64,000 bases of DNA from Chitinimonas prasina (GTDB taxonomy: Bacteria > Pseudomonadota > Gammaproteobacteria > Burkholderiales > Chitinimonadaceae), in the NCBI RefSeq assembly GCF_030160395.1, contig NZ_BSOG01000002.1, positions 1,086,947 to 1,150,946 on the forward strand, in the 5' to 3' direction. How positions within the stretch are numbered: position 1 is the first letter of the stretch; every line of letters begins with the position of its first letter. The notes under the pieces are model-generated. The model worked only from the letters and a program-made list of their open reading frames with translations. It did not search any database and was not told where the DNA came from. Made by a program: the position numbers and the translations under genes. Positions 35,267 to 44,950 of this stretch are shown here, one piece after another.

Positions 35267-37723
35267 GTGTATCGCGACAAGTTGGCAAGCACGCCTGTAA
35301 TCCTGATAGTCGATGACGCCATCGCCAATGTTCGGATCATGCATGACGCTGTTAGGGATCTAGGAACAGTGCTCTTTGCGACCGATGGCAGCTCAGCCTT
35401 GCAGATGGTGAGCGAACATCATCCGAACATCGTCTTGCTCGATATCGAAATGCCCGGCATCAATGGGTACGAAGTCTGTCGTGCCATCAAGGCAGCTCCC
35501 CATCTAAGCGACATAGCGGTCATTTTCGTTACTTCCCATGACGAGACGGGTTACGAGCTTCAGGCACTTGCGCTAGGCGGCGTGGACTTCTTGCAGAAGC
35601 CGATTAACGCTGCAACCGCTCGGGCGCGCGTTAAAACACATCTGGAATTGCAACTCAAAACCCGGGAGCTCGCACTGGCAAGGCAAGATTTGTCAGACAT
35701 GATCGAGCACTTGCCTGCCTTCATCTCATATTGGGACATCGACCTCAAGAACGAATTTACCAACGACTTGCACGGTAGGTGGTTTGGCGTCCCCGCAAGA
35801 GCGATGTCCGGCATGCACATGAGGGACGTGCTCGGCCCGCTCAATTTCTTCTCCATCGACGTACACATTGAAGCAGTTCTACGGGGAGAGAACCCTACTT
35901 TTGATCTCACCTTCTATCGAGACAGCGGGGATTTGCTGTACGGGCAAGCGTCTATGGTTTGCAGGGTCGTCGAAGACAGAATTTGTGGCGTGCTACTGCT
36001 TATTACTGACATCACAGAGCGCAAAACTGCTGAAATTTCCTTGTATGACGAGAAGGAGCGTATCCGGGTTACCCTGAGTTCAATCGGCGACGCCGTGCTG
36101 GCAACGGATGCGCATGGCAATGTCACGTTCCTGAATCCAATTGCAGAAGACATGACGGGTTGGCTCACTGACGAGGCCGTCGGCCAGCCCATCGAAACTG
36201 TGATGCCATTGTTTGATTCCATTTCTGGCCACGAAACGACCAACCCGATTCGCCATGCGTTCAGGGAAAAACGGGTTGTCGGTATGGCCATGAATACCTC
36301 GCTGCGCCGCAGGGATGGCCGACTATTTCAGGTAGAAGACTCGGCCGCGCCGATTCGCGATCATCAAGGGGAAATCACCGGTGCGATCGTAGTGTTCCAC
36401 GACGTCAGTGAGGCCCGGGCCATGCTGATCAAGATGACGCATCTTGCGAACTACGACGCACTGACCAATCTTCCGAATCGAATGCTTTGGCACGATAGGG
36501 CAGAGCAAGCCATGCAGGTAGCCAAGCGCAGTGGTAAGCACGTCGGCATGATCTTGCTCGACATAGACAACTTCAAATCGGTAAACGACACGTTCAGCCA
36601 TATTGTTGGTGACAACATACTTCGGCTGGCGGCCCAGCGCCTGACCTCAAGAGTGAGGCCTTCAGACACCGTGAGTCGGCAAGGTGGAGATGAATTCACG
36701 ATACTGCTACCGGACCTAGACGGTATCGCCGAAGCCACCGAAGTGGCTAGCAAGATTCTGTCCGCAATGATGGAGCCCTTCTGGGTGGACGGCCAACGCT
36801 TTGACTTGTCGGTCAGCGTGGGTATCAGTCTATTCCCGGACGATAGTGAAGATCAGGATGTTCTCTACCGGCACGCAGATGCCGCCATGTATAGGGCGAA
36901 ACAAGGTGGGAAGAACCGCTACGAATTTTTCTCGACCGATATTGAAGAGCAGCTGATCGCCAGGCACATGCTGGAGCGCCATATGCGAGAGGCAATTGAT
37001 CAGGGCCAGTACTTGGTTTACTACCAAGCCAAGGTAGATGTTGACTGCGCGCAGGTCGTCGGCGTCGAAGCACTGGTGCGATGGAAAAACTCAGCTGATG
37101 AGCTAGTCTCGCCGGCCAAGTTTATTCCTGTGGCAGAGGAAACTGGTCTGATTGTGCCGCTGGGTGAGCTCGTGATGCGCAGAGCGTGCGAAGACGCCAG
37201 GCGCTGGCACGAGCGGGGTGCAAACATCGTGATCAGCATCAACGTTTCTGCCGTGCAATTTGAAATGGCCAACTTTGTCGACAAGGTTAGCCAGATACTG
37301 CATCAAACCGGCGTCCGACCCGATTTGGTCGAACTGGAGATCACAGAAGGCGTCCTGGCTCGAAATCACGTCCAGGCCAGAGACACCTTGCTACGCCTGA
37401 AAGAGCTTGGGCTAGGAATAGCGATCGATGATTTTGGCACTGGCTACTCCAGCTTGGCTTACCTCAAACGGTTTCCGATCGATGTGCTGAAAATAGACCA
37501 AGGGTTTGTGCGAGACATGCTAACAGACCCCAGCGATGCCGCCATCATTACCGCCATCGTGCATTTGGCACAGAACTTGGGGCTTGAGCTGGTTGCCGAG
37601 GGGGTGGAAGTGCAGGAACAAGCCGCGGCACTACGAAATAAAGGGTGTCGAATCATGCAAGGCTACCTATATTCCAAACCAGCGCCCTTTGACGAGATCA
37701 GTGAACTGATATTCGTAGCTTAG
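35267..37723 (+). CDS. Response regulator with PAS, GGDEF and EAL domains
   Basis: 818-residue cytoplasmic cyclic-di-GMP enzyme. REC domain 1-125 with phosphoacceptor Asp59 (IVLLDIEMPG); two PAS-type domains about 140-400; GGDEF domain about 410-570 with intact RQGGDEF and an inhibitory RxxD site (RPSD) five residues before it; EAL domain about 580-818 with EAL, NVSAVQF, EITEGV, IDDFGTGYSSL, KIDQ and AEGVE all present. Both activities look intact. GTG at 35267 is preferred because GGAGG lies eight bases upstream. Receiver input could come from the hybrid kinase two genes downstream. Confidence 0.93.
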   Translation: MYRDKLASTPVILIVDDAIANVRIMHDAVRDLGTVLFATDGSSALQMVSEHHPNIVLLDIEMPGINGYEVCRAIKAAPHLSDIAVIFVTSHDETGYELQALALGGVDFLQKPINAATARARVKTHLELQLKTRELALARQDLSDMIEHLPAFISYWDIDLKNEFTNDLHGRWFGVPARAMSGMHMRDVLGPLNFFSIDVHIEAVLRGENPTFDLTFYRDSGDLLYGQASMVCRVVEDRICGVLLLITDITERKTAEISLYDEKERIRVTLSSIGDAVLATDAHGNVTFLNPIAEDMTGWLTDEAVGQPIETVMPLFDSISGHETTNPIRHAFREKRVVGMAMNTSLRRRDGRLFQVEDSAAPIRDHQGEITGAIVVFHDVSEARAMLIKMTHLANYDALTNLPNRMLWHDRAEQAMQVAKRSGKHVGMILLDIDNFKSVNDTFSHIVGDNILRLAAQRLTSRVRPSDTVSRQGGDEFTILLPDLDGIAEATEVASKILSAMMEPFWVDGQRFDLSVSVGISLFPDDSEDQDVLYRHADAAMYRAKQGGKNRYEFFSTDIEEQLIARHMLERHMREAIDQGQYLVYYQAKVDVDCAQVVGVEALVRWKNSADELVSPAKFIPVAEETGLIVPLGELVMRRACEDARRWHERGANIVISINVSAVQFEMANFVDKVSQILHQTGVRPDLVELEITEGVLARNHVQARDTLLRLKELGLGIAIDDFGTGYSSLAYLKRFPIDVLKIDQGFVRDMLTDPSDAAIITAIVHLAQNLGLELVAEGVEVQEQAAALRNKGCRIMQGYLYSKPAPFDEISELIFVA

Positions 37724-37817
37724 CGACACCAGGAAAGTCGGCTAAGCCACCTGGCCCATGAAGTAACGAATGCTGTTCAGTCTTACGAGAAATTACCGTC
37801 ACTAGTAGGGGTAAGCA

Positions 37818-38708
37818 ATGCAAAGCACGGGATACTTGGGCTGGTTCAATCGTCGAGTACATGTAGTATTTTTTCTGCTGCTTATTGCCAGCGTCCATGG
37901 CGCGGATGGGCAGGCAACCATTCCCGTTCGATTTGCTCCTGAGAAGGATTATGGCCCATTCGTCTATGTCGATGAGAAGAACGAAGTTCGGGGACTGTCC
38001 ATTGACATCCTCAACGCAATTAGTATGTCAGCGGGACTAAAAATCGAAACCTTACCGGCACGTAGCCTATCTGAAATACTCGACATGGCGAAAAAGGGCG
38101 AGGTCGATCTCATATCATCGCTACGTCCTACGCCAGAACGCGCCAGTTTCCTCGACTTTTCTTCCCCCTATGTTTCTGTTCCTGCGGTATTGCTGACACG
38201 TGCTGACAAAAAAAGAGGGACAACGCTCAGTGACCTCGAGGGGCAAACCATCGCAGTAGGGAAAGGCTATGCCGTTGAGGGATTTGTACGGAATCGCCAC
38301 CCCAAGATTCAGTGGATTGCCGTTCCTGACGACGGTGCGGGCATCGAAGCGCTGCTGGCAGGGCGCGTCGCAGGGGTAGTCGCCGACATTGCCAGTGCGT
38401 CATTCGTGATTAGAGAAAAGAAGGCAAATGGCCTAATGGTGCAAAGCCCGATAGGGTTCGAATATGCTCTGAGCTTTGGTTACAGTAAGCAGCGGCCCGA
38501 CATCGGGATAGCGCTCGAAAAAGGCATTCGAAACTTCAGCAATCAAGATCGCACCACAACGTTAAGTAAGTGGATAGATGCTTCCGAAACCACTGCAAAG
38601 GATAGCGTGCGAGTAGCCATTGAGAATATTGCACTGGGGGCACTTGGTGCGAGTATTCTACTGCTCGCGGCTTTTGCCATCAGGCGGAAATTATCTAAAA
38701 GTGAGTGA
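37818..38708 (+). CDS. Membrane-tethered SBP_bac_3 sensor protein
   Basis: 296 residues: signal peptide (VFFLLLIASVHG-ADG), one periplasmic solute-binding domain of family 3 (residues 35-255: FAPEKDYGPFVYVDEKNEVRG, LRPTPERASFLDFSSPY, TIAVGKGYAVEGF), and one C-terminal membrane helix (about 268-288) ending in RRKLSKSE. This is the sensing half of a BvgS/EvgS-type kinase without the kinase. It is followed 42 bases later by the hybrid kinase gene, so it may pass ligand information to it. AGGGG ribosome site before the ATG. Confidence 0.85.
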   Translation: MQSTGYLGWFNRRVHVVFFLLLIASVHGADGQATIPVRFAPEKDYGPFVYVDEKNEVRGLSIDILNAISMSAGLKIETLPARSLSEILDMAKKGEVDLISSLRPTPERASFLDFSSPYVSVPAVLLTRADKKRGTTLSDLEGQTIAVGKGYAVEGFVRNRHPKIQWIAVPDDGAGIEALLAGRVAGVVADIASASFVIREKKANGLMVQSPIGFEYALSFGYSKQRPDIGIALEKGIRNFSNQDRTTTLSKWIDASETTAKDSVRVAIENIALGALGASILLLAAFAIRRKLSKSE

Positions 38709-38750
38709 GGTGAGAACTGTACGCCCCTTTAAGGCAAACGGACCAAGCAC

Positions 38751-41700
38751 ATGCGAATAATCAACCTCAGATATATTTTTTCCAGCGCGATCATCTACTT
38801 CCTGCTTGCAATCGTCGGAATATTTTTATCACGACAACCCGGGAGTATTGCAACAATTTGGTTAGCCAACGCTGCAATGGTTGTTGCGTTGCAGCGTCAG
38901 CCAATTAAAGCTTGGCCAAGTCAGCTTGCCGCGATCGGCACCGCCATGGTGCTTGCCAATGCCAGCTTCGGAGACCCTTTCTGGTTTTCGCTTGCATTTG
39001 TACCAGGAAACCTATTTGAGATCGCGGTCGGTGCCTACTTGCTTAAGCGTTATGTTGTTCTACAAACATGCCTAACCGACCCTACAGAACTACTTAAAAC
39101 CCTGGCCATTGTTGGACTGATTCCTTCAACGATAGGCGGCACACTAGGCGCAATGGCACTGGTCGCTTACGACCTCGGACAATTCGAACAGGTTTGGATG
39201 GCCTGGTCGATTGGGAGCCTAATCGGCAGCTTGTCTGTTTTACCCTTGGGCATTCTCCTGCTTAGTCGAGAGTGGTCTGCGCTGAAAAGCCAATTACTCA
39301 GCACGACAAGTCTGATTTGCTATCTTCTCGTCATTGCGGCTTCTCTATATGCACCGCTATCACTCCCCTATCCATTAGTTTACATATCTGCTTCGCTTAT
39401 CGGCGTTGCAGTCATTGGACGAATCAGTGCCATTTCAATAGCACTGCCGTTGATGACATTGAGTTTAGCATCATTAATCGCGCTAGGGTATTTCTACCCC
39501 CCCCCAAGCGCGAGCCACTTCGCCAACCTGCTGTTTTACCTACCCTTCATCATTACCATGCTCCCGCCGCTCATCACCGCAGCGGCTTTTGAAAAAATTG
39601 ACAACGTCAATCTACGACTCAACGAGAGCGAGAAAACTTTCCGCGGACTGTATAGTAAAACACCCGTAATGATGCACTCGCTGGATACAGACGGACGCCT
39701 CGTGAGCGTAAGCGACACCTGGCTTGCCAAGTTGGGATACCGTCGAGAAGAAGTCCTAGGTCGAAAATCCATCGAGTTCCTCACACCAGCGTCACAAAAA
39801 CATGCCCTTGAAGTGGTATTGCCACAGTTCAATAGAGACGGATATGTCGAAAATGCCGAGTACCAAATGCTTTGCAGAAATGGAAGTGTCATTGACGTTC
39901 GACTTTCCGGCATTTGGGAGTTGGACTCGAACGACCAACGCATTCGTACTTTGGCCGTCGTCATTGACGTAACCGAGGAAAAGAAACTCGCCGCCCTCAT
40001 TGATTCCGAAAAATCCCGCCTCGCTTCGATCATCGACGGCACAGGAGTCGGGACTTGGGAATTGAATGTTGCGACCAGCCAAATCCGATTAAACGACCGC
40101 TGGTTTGAAGTATTGGGCCATTCACGTTCGGAATACTCCAGGGCCGACTGGGAGGCACTCATTCATCCCGATGACATTGCGGCATATCAGGATCTATTAG
40201 AAAGACATATCAAAGGCATCAATGCAACTTATAGCCAAGAACTAAGAATGCGCCATAATGATGGCCAGTGGATCTGGATGTTGGCGAAAGGGAGAATTTC
40301 GACTTACGCCGACAACGGCTCCCCCGAATGGATTTATGGTACGCATTTAGACATTAGCGACATTAAGGCGTCGGAGCAGGCTGCGGAAGAAGGAAAGGAC
40401 TTCCTTGAACGTACTGGCCAAATAGCTGGCATTGGCGCTTGGGCTGTGGATTTGAAACACAATCAGGTTATGTGGTCAGATCAAACCTGTCGTATCCACG
40501 ATTTGCCACCAGGGCATGTACCAACAATGGAAGAGGCACTCAGTTATTATGAGCCGAGTGCGCGTTCACGTATTCAAGAGGCCATTTCTACTGCGATTGA
40601 AACGCATCAACCCTGGGACTTGGAACTGCCCATGGTTTCCGCTTTTGGCCGGTTCATTTGGGCTCGCGTAGTTGGCGAAGTGGAGTTGGATCGCAATGGT
40701 CAGCCCGCCAGACTGGTTGGCGCCTTTCAGGATATTACCGAACGCAAGACCGCTGAGGCGGAATTGGAGCGCTTGAACTCGTTGATTCGCAACATACTCC
40801 AAGCTGCCTCTGAGGTCGCGATTATTGCGACCGATGTGGATGGTGTAATTCAGGTGTTTAATTCGGGCGCCGAACGATTGCTGGGATATCGGGCTTATGA
40901 ACTGTGTGATAAACAAACCCCAGCGATTTTTCACGACCAGGAAGAAGTAGAGGAACGCGGGCGGCAACTATCGGCGGCGCTCGGCTCGCAGATTGTGGGC
41001 TTCAAGGTGCTTGTGGCGATCCCTGAGATAGAGGGCGCTGAAATTCGGGAGTGGACGTATGTGCGAAAAGACGGGGGACGCGTTCCCGTTTCGCTAACCG
41101 TTACCCCCATGAAGGACGGCGGAGGGAAGGTAACCGGCTACCTGGGTATCGCAACCGACATCACCAGAGTCAAAGCCGATCAGCGGGCAATTTCTGCCGC
41201 TAGAGATCAGCTTGAGTTGGCCATAGAGGTGGCTGAGATGGGTATCTGGACCTGGGATATCGCGTCAAATACGCTGATATGGAATGACCGCATGTACCAG
41301 TTCTACGATCAGCCTATGGAACTCAAAGCCGGGGGCCTGAGTTATGAGAACTGGCGTGAGCGAGTGCACCCTGACGACGTCGACGCCGCTGCTGCGAGAC
41401 TCATGGCCGCACTGGAGGGTAAGGCTACGTTTGATCCCACCTTCCGTGTTGTGCGACGCGATGGAAGCGTTCGCTACATCCAGGCTGGTGCGCAGGTTGA
41501 AAGGGATCAAGCAAGGAATCCGATCCGAGTAACTGGCATAAATCGCGATATCACGGACCAGCTGCAACTTGAGAGCAGCTTGCGGCGTGCAAAAGAGCAA
41601 GCTGACTTTGCAAGCACAGCAAAGTCATCGTTCCTGGCGAATATGAGTCACGAGATTCGTACGCCGATGAACGCGGTCCTTGGCATGCTGCAACTGGTTC

Positions 41701-43802
41701 AGCGAACCGCACTCGATGCGCGTCAGCAAGACTACGTTGCCAAGGCAGATACAGCGGCTAAATCCCTGCTGGGCATCCTGAATGACATCCTCGACTTTTC
41801 AAAGGTCGAGGCCGGTAAGTTAGAGCTCGACCCTCATCCGTTCGATGTGGAGCAGCTACTACGAGATTTAGCAGTCGTGCTCTCCGGCAATCTTGGCGGT
41901 AAGGACGTTGAACTCCTGTTTGAGGTTGACCCTGCCTTGCCGAGGACCTTGGTGGCTGATCGACTCCGACTACAACAAATTCTGATCAATTTGTCCGGCA
42001 ACGCGATCAAATTTACTCAGCAAGGTGAGGTTGTCATCTCCTTCATGCAGCAAAGCCGGGCCGATCACCATGTCAACCTTCGGATAGCAGTTCGAGACAC
42101 AGGAATCGGTATCGCTGCGGAACAACTGGAAAAGATTTTTGATGGCTTTAGCCAAGCAGAAGCGTCAACGACACGACGCTTCGGAGGAACCGGGCTCGGT
42201 CTTGCAATTAGTCGGCGTCTGGTCCAAATCATGGGCAGTGATATTGCAGTAAGTAGCGAACCAGGCCGGGGGAGTGAGTTTTCGTTTGAGCTATGCCTGC
42301 CAGTCAGCGACACGCCCCCTTTGGTCACATTAGTTCCAGATCTTCCTCGTTCCCTGCGATTGTTGGTCGTTGATGACAACCCGACGGCGCGTGAGGTGGT
42401 ATCCGGTTTCTGTGAGCACCTTGGTTGGCATGCAGACCAAGCGGCGAGCGGCACCGAGGCGCTTGAGATGGCCAATCAAGCTCGCCTTGCTGGAAAAAAA
42501 TATGATGTCGTGCTGATGGACTGGCACATGCCCGGCATGGATGGACTCACGACAGCATCGGTGATGCGTGACCTCCCGAATGCTGACAAGCCACCAGTCA
42601 TTGTGATGGTCACGGCATACGGCCGGGAAGCCCTCCTAGAGTCCCAGGCAACGATGAATGCACCGTTTGCCGACTTTCTTACGAAACCCCTTACGCCAAA
42701 TCAACTCACAGATGTGTTGGCCAGAATCCTGTCGGGTAACGCGCCCGCAAGGCCGCAAAGTCCCGTACCGGAACACCCCCGCCGACTGGAGCGTATCCGG
42801 ATACTTGTGGTCGAGGACAATGCACTGAACCGACAGGTAGCGCTTGAACTGTTGAGTGCCGAAGGCGCGAGAGTGACAATGGCCGAAGCAGGGCTTCCCG
42901 GTGTTCAACTGGCAAGTGAATCCGCTCAACAATTTGACGTTGTGCTGATGGATATACAAATGCCGGATATTGACGGCCTAGAGGCGACGCGTCGGATTCG
43001 GCAAAAGATCTCCAACACCGAATTGCCGATCCTTGCGATGACTGCAAACGCATCCGGCGATGATCGAGAGGCGTGTCTCGCTGCCGGAATGGACGGCCAC
43101 ATTGGTAAGCCCTTCGACATTGACGAGTTGGTATCGAACATCGTTCGGTTGGTGGGGCAGGAAAGCCCCCCCCCAGGCTCCCCCTCTTCACCCGAGGGTG
43201 ACGGCTACCACCAGGCCATTACCTCGGCACTGCGACGATTCGGCGGAAATAAGTTGCTGCTGAACGCGACGCTGGCCTCATTCAAGAGTGAAGCGAACCA
43301 ACAGCTAGCCCAGTGCGAACGAGCGATCAGCGCGAAGTCCTTGATAGTTCCCTTGCATACCCTCAAAGGGCTGGCAATGACTGTCGGCGCAAATGAACTA
43401 GGGGAATATGCAGCCCAACTGGAGCGTGGCGTCAAACAGCGCGGAGACAGCAATTTTGAGCACCTGACCACGGATCAAGTATCAAAATTGCGCCAACTGC
43501 TGGAGCAAAACCACAGCGCATTGACAGCGAAGTTCGCAGAGGTTGTTGGCATAGAACCCCAGGAGACCATACCGCTGCATGAAGCGCTGACGATATCGGC
43601 GACCGTGAATCGTCTCACCGAGATCGTTCCTTTACTGGAGGGTGGGAACATGAAGGCGATTGAAATGATGGACAACCTAACACGCGAAGTCAGCCCAACC
43701 GTGTTGGAACGCCTGCAACCGATATCAGCTCATATCCAATCGCTGGCATTCCTGGACGCCATTGGCCAGATAAATGCTTTGGTGAGCGACCTCACTGCCT
43801 GA
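38751..43802 (+). CDS. MASE1 multi-PAS hybrid histidine kinase with two receivers and HPt
   Basis: 1683-residue membrane kinase. Residues 1-290 are a MASE1-type integral membrane sensor (about eight helices). Five PAS/PAC domains follow in about 293-945, several ending in the DITERKTAE-like linker. HisKA with phosphoacceptor His967 (FLANMSHEIRTPMNAV), then HATPase with NAIKFT, DTGIGI and GTGLGLAIS. Receiver 1 has Asp1257 (VLMDWHMPGMDG), receiver 2 has Asp1401 (VLMDIQMPDIDG). The C-terminal HPt domain has His1536 (LHTLKGLAMTVG). The phosphorelay is complete, so the output must be another regulator; the REC-GGDEF-EAL protein upstream is the obvious candidate. GC is clearly below that of the flanks. 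Confidence 0.93.
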   Translation: MRIINLRYIFSSAIIYFLLAIVGIFLSRQPGSIATIWLANAAMVVALQRQPIKAWPSQLAAIGTAMVLANASFGDPFWFSLAFVPGNLFEIAVGAYLLKRYVVLQTCLTDPTELLKTLAIVGLIPSTIGGTLGAMALVAYDLGQFEQVWMAWSIGSLIGSLSVLPLGILLLSREWSALKSQLLSTTSLICYLLVIAASLYAPLSLPYPLVYISASLIGVAVIGRISAISIALPLMTLSLASLIALGYFYPPPSASHFANLLFYLPFIITMLPPLITAAAFEKIDNVNLRLNESEKTFRGLYSKTPVMMHSLDTDGRLVSVSDTWLAKLGYRREEVLGRKSIEFLTPASQKHALEVVLPQFNRDGYVENAEYQMLCRNGSVIDVRLSGIWELDSNDQRIRTLAVVIDVTEEKKLAALIDSEKSRLASIIDGTGVGTWELNVATSQIRLNDRWFEVLGHSRSEYSRADWEALIHPDDIAAYQDLLERHIKGINATYSQELRMRHNDGQWIWMLAKGRISTYADNGSPEWIYGTHLDISDIKASEQAAEEGKDFLERTGQIAGIGAWAVDLKHNQVMWSDQTCRIHDLPPGHVPTMEEALSYYEPSARSRIQEAISTAIETHQPWDLELPMVSAFGRFIWARVVGEVELDRNGQPARLVGAFQDITERKTAEAELERLNSLIRNILQAASEVAIIATDVDGVIQVFNSGAERLLGYRAYELCDKQTPAIFHDQEEVEERGRQLSAALGSQIVGFKVLVAIPEIEGAEIREWTYVRKDGGRVPVSLTVTPMKDGGGKVTGYLGIATDITRVKADQRAISAARDQLELAIEVAEMGIWTWDIASNTLIWNDRMYQFYDQPMELKAGGLSYENWRERVHPDDVDAAAARLMAALEGKATFDPTFRVVRRDGSVRYIQAGAQVERDQARNPIRVTGINRDITDQLQLESSLRRAKEQADFASTAKSSFLANMSHEIRTPMNAVLGMLQLVQRTALDARQQDYVAKADTAAKSLLGILNDILDFSKVEAGKLELDPHPFDVEQLLRDLAVVLSGNLGGKDVELLFEVDPALPRTLVADRLRLQQILINLSGNAIKFTQQGEVVISFMQQSRADHHVNLRIAVRDTGIGIAAEQLEKIFDGFSQAEASTTRRFGGTGLGLAISRRLVQIMGSDIAVSSEPGRGSEFSFELCLPVSDTPPLVTLVPDLPRSLRLLVVDDNPTAREVVSGFCEHLGWHADQAASGTEALEMANQARLAGKKYDVVLMDWHMPGMDGLTTASVMRDLPNADKPPVIVMVTAYGREALLESQATMNAPFADFLTKPLTPNQLTDVLARILSGNAPARPQSPVPEHPRRLERIRILVVEDNALNRQVALELLSAEGARVTMAEAGLPGVQLASESAQQFDVVLMDIQMPDIDGLEATRRIRQKISNTELPILAMTANASGDDREACLAAGMDGHIGKPFDIDELVSNIVRLVGQESPPPGSPSSPEGDGYHQAITSALRRFGGNKLLLNATLASFKSEANQQLAQCERAISAKSLIVPLHTLKGLAMTVGANELGEYAAQLERGVKQRGDSNFEHLTTDQVSKLRQLLEQNHSALTAKFAEVVGIEPQETIPLHEALTISATVNRLTEIVPLLEGGNMKAIEMMDNLTREVSPTVLERLQPISAHIQSLAFLDAIGQINALVSDLTA

Positions 43803-44347
43803 TCGTAACCGGCTGTAGGTGAATTTTCCGATCGCCCTCAGCCGCTTTAGTGGATGAGCAACCCGTCAACAACTTGTTCGCTTTGTTGCAAAACGCAGCT
43901 GTAGATTGAGTCCCATCAAACACCGGAAAGATAGGTGCTGTGCGCACCATTTGCGGTGCCGCCAGTTGGGTAGAAAGGCTCAGCAGAAACACAAAGCCCC
44001 GCTAAAGCGGGGCTATTGCTTGGCCATTGATTGCCAACGGCGCAAAAATTTCAGCTTTTGGGGCTAGTGAAATTTCACTTTATGGGGGCGAAATTTCAAC
44101 TTATGCCACTACGTACACCAAATGTGCATAGAGGCAAATATTGAAAATCACCTCCATGAAAGATCAATGACTTACAATCGACCGCTCAACCAATTGATAG
44201 GATCGATTTAAGCCATAAGATGATGTATCTGAAATTTCACGGCAAAAGGTGAAAATCTTGCATGACGAACCACATTTCACCGATGACGTACGCCCCCTAA
44301 AGTGCACTATGACCGCACACCGATCCAGCACCGCCCTACTTCCCTGA
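43803..44347. other. Gene-poor stretch with repeated AAATTTCA motifs
   Basis: No convincing gene. It contains a hairpin at 43995-44014 and several copies of a GAAATTTCA-type motif (near 44047, 44070 as the palindrome GTGAAATTTCAC, 44090, 44230 and, degenerate, 44272). Spaced copies like these resemble transposase-binding ends of some insertion sequences, but no matching transposase lies inside. The IS3-type remnant begins just to the right. Confidence 0.5.
43995..44014. terminator. Candidate terminator after the hybrid kinase gene
   Basis: AGCCCCGC / GCGGGGCT (8 bp) with loop TAAA, 190 bases past the kinase stop. Only a weak T-content follows. Confidence 0.4.
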
Positions 44348-44522
44348 GGGTCGCCTAGGCTGCATGTACTGCTACAGCGTGAAGGCTGGCGAATTAGCCA
44401 CAAACGGGTCGAATGGGTTTACAAGGAAGCAGGCTTATCCCTGCGGCTAAGGCGTCGACGTAAGCGGCCCGGTCATCTGCGCGTGGTGCAGCCGCCACCG
44501 ATTGGACCCAAACAGAGCTGGG
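44348..44522 (+). pseudogene. IS3-family transposase orfB fragment
   Basis: A frame without start or stop encodes the segment RLHVLLQREGWRISHKRV, then a VYKEAGLSLRLRRRRKRP run and GPKQSW. This is the N-terminal HTH_21 region of IS3-family OrfB transposases. It is preceded by an in-frame TGA and the downstream DDE catalytic domain is missing, so it is a remnant of an old insertion. Confidence 0.7.
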
Positions 44523-44571
44523 TCGAAAACGCAGAACTCCAGGTGCAAATCGCTGAAAACACGGACTCTCA

Positions 44572-44946
44572 TCACCCAGAGAGTACGCCGGGCAGATACA
44601 CCGTCGTCAGATACAGGGCTAAGATGAGTGCGCAGAACGCAACGATAGACAGGACGACCCCCACAATCCCGCCTCGGAATACCACCGCGAAGCAAGCCAA
44701 GGCGCCAAATCCTTGGGCGAGAGGCCACAACCATCCCCCGGTCCACTTCCAACCCAGTGCGTCATACAGAATCAACTGCGGAATCAACCATCCATGCAGC
44801 CCTGCATATCCAGCGAAGAGGAGCAGCAGGACTTTGCTACCTGGTGATGCGGCGTTGTAGTCGATGCGGGGCGCTACACGGTCGGTCAATACATACAGGC
44901 CAGACATCGCGAAGACGTACGCCAGGCCAAGCAGAAAGGCACCCAT
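44572..44946 (-). CDS. Small membrane protein, unknown
   Basis: 124 residues, four predicted membrane helices (GAFLLGLAYVFAMSGLYVL, VLLLLFAGYAGLHGWLI, LAQGFGALACFAVVF, IVGVVLSIVAFCALILALYL). Not recognised. It starts four bases after the stop of the DsbC-like gene and is the last of a three-gene minus-strand unit. Confidence 0.65.
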   Translation of the reverse strand: MGAFLLGLAYVFAMSGLYVLTDRVAPRIDYNAASPGSKVLLLLFAGYAGLHGWLIPQLILYDALGWKWTGGWLWPLAQGFGALACFAVVFRGGIVGVVLSIVAFCALILALYLTTVYLPGVLSG

Positions 44947-44950
44947 GGTC

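Noticed and set aside
34843-35344. Minus-strand open stretches in the junction region
   Set aside because: No start, mixed frames, low-complexity Cys/Arg content; no gene can be supported.
43792-43992. 66-codon minus-strand frame after the kinase
   Set aside because: No ribosome site or known domain; it overlaps the kinase end.
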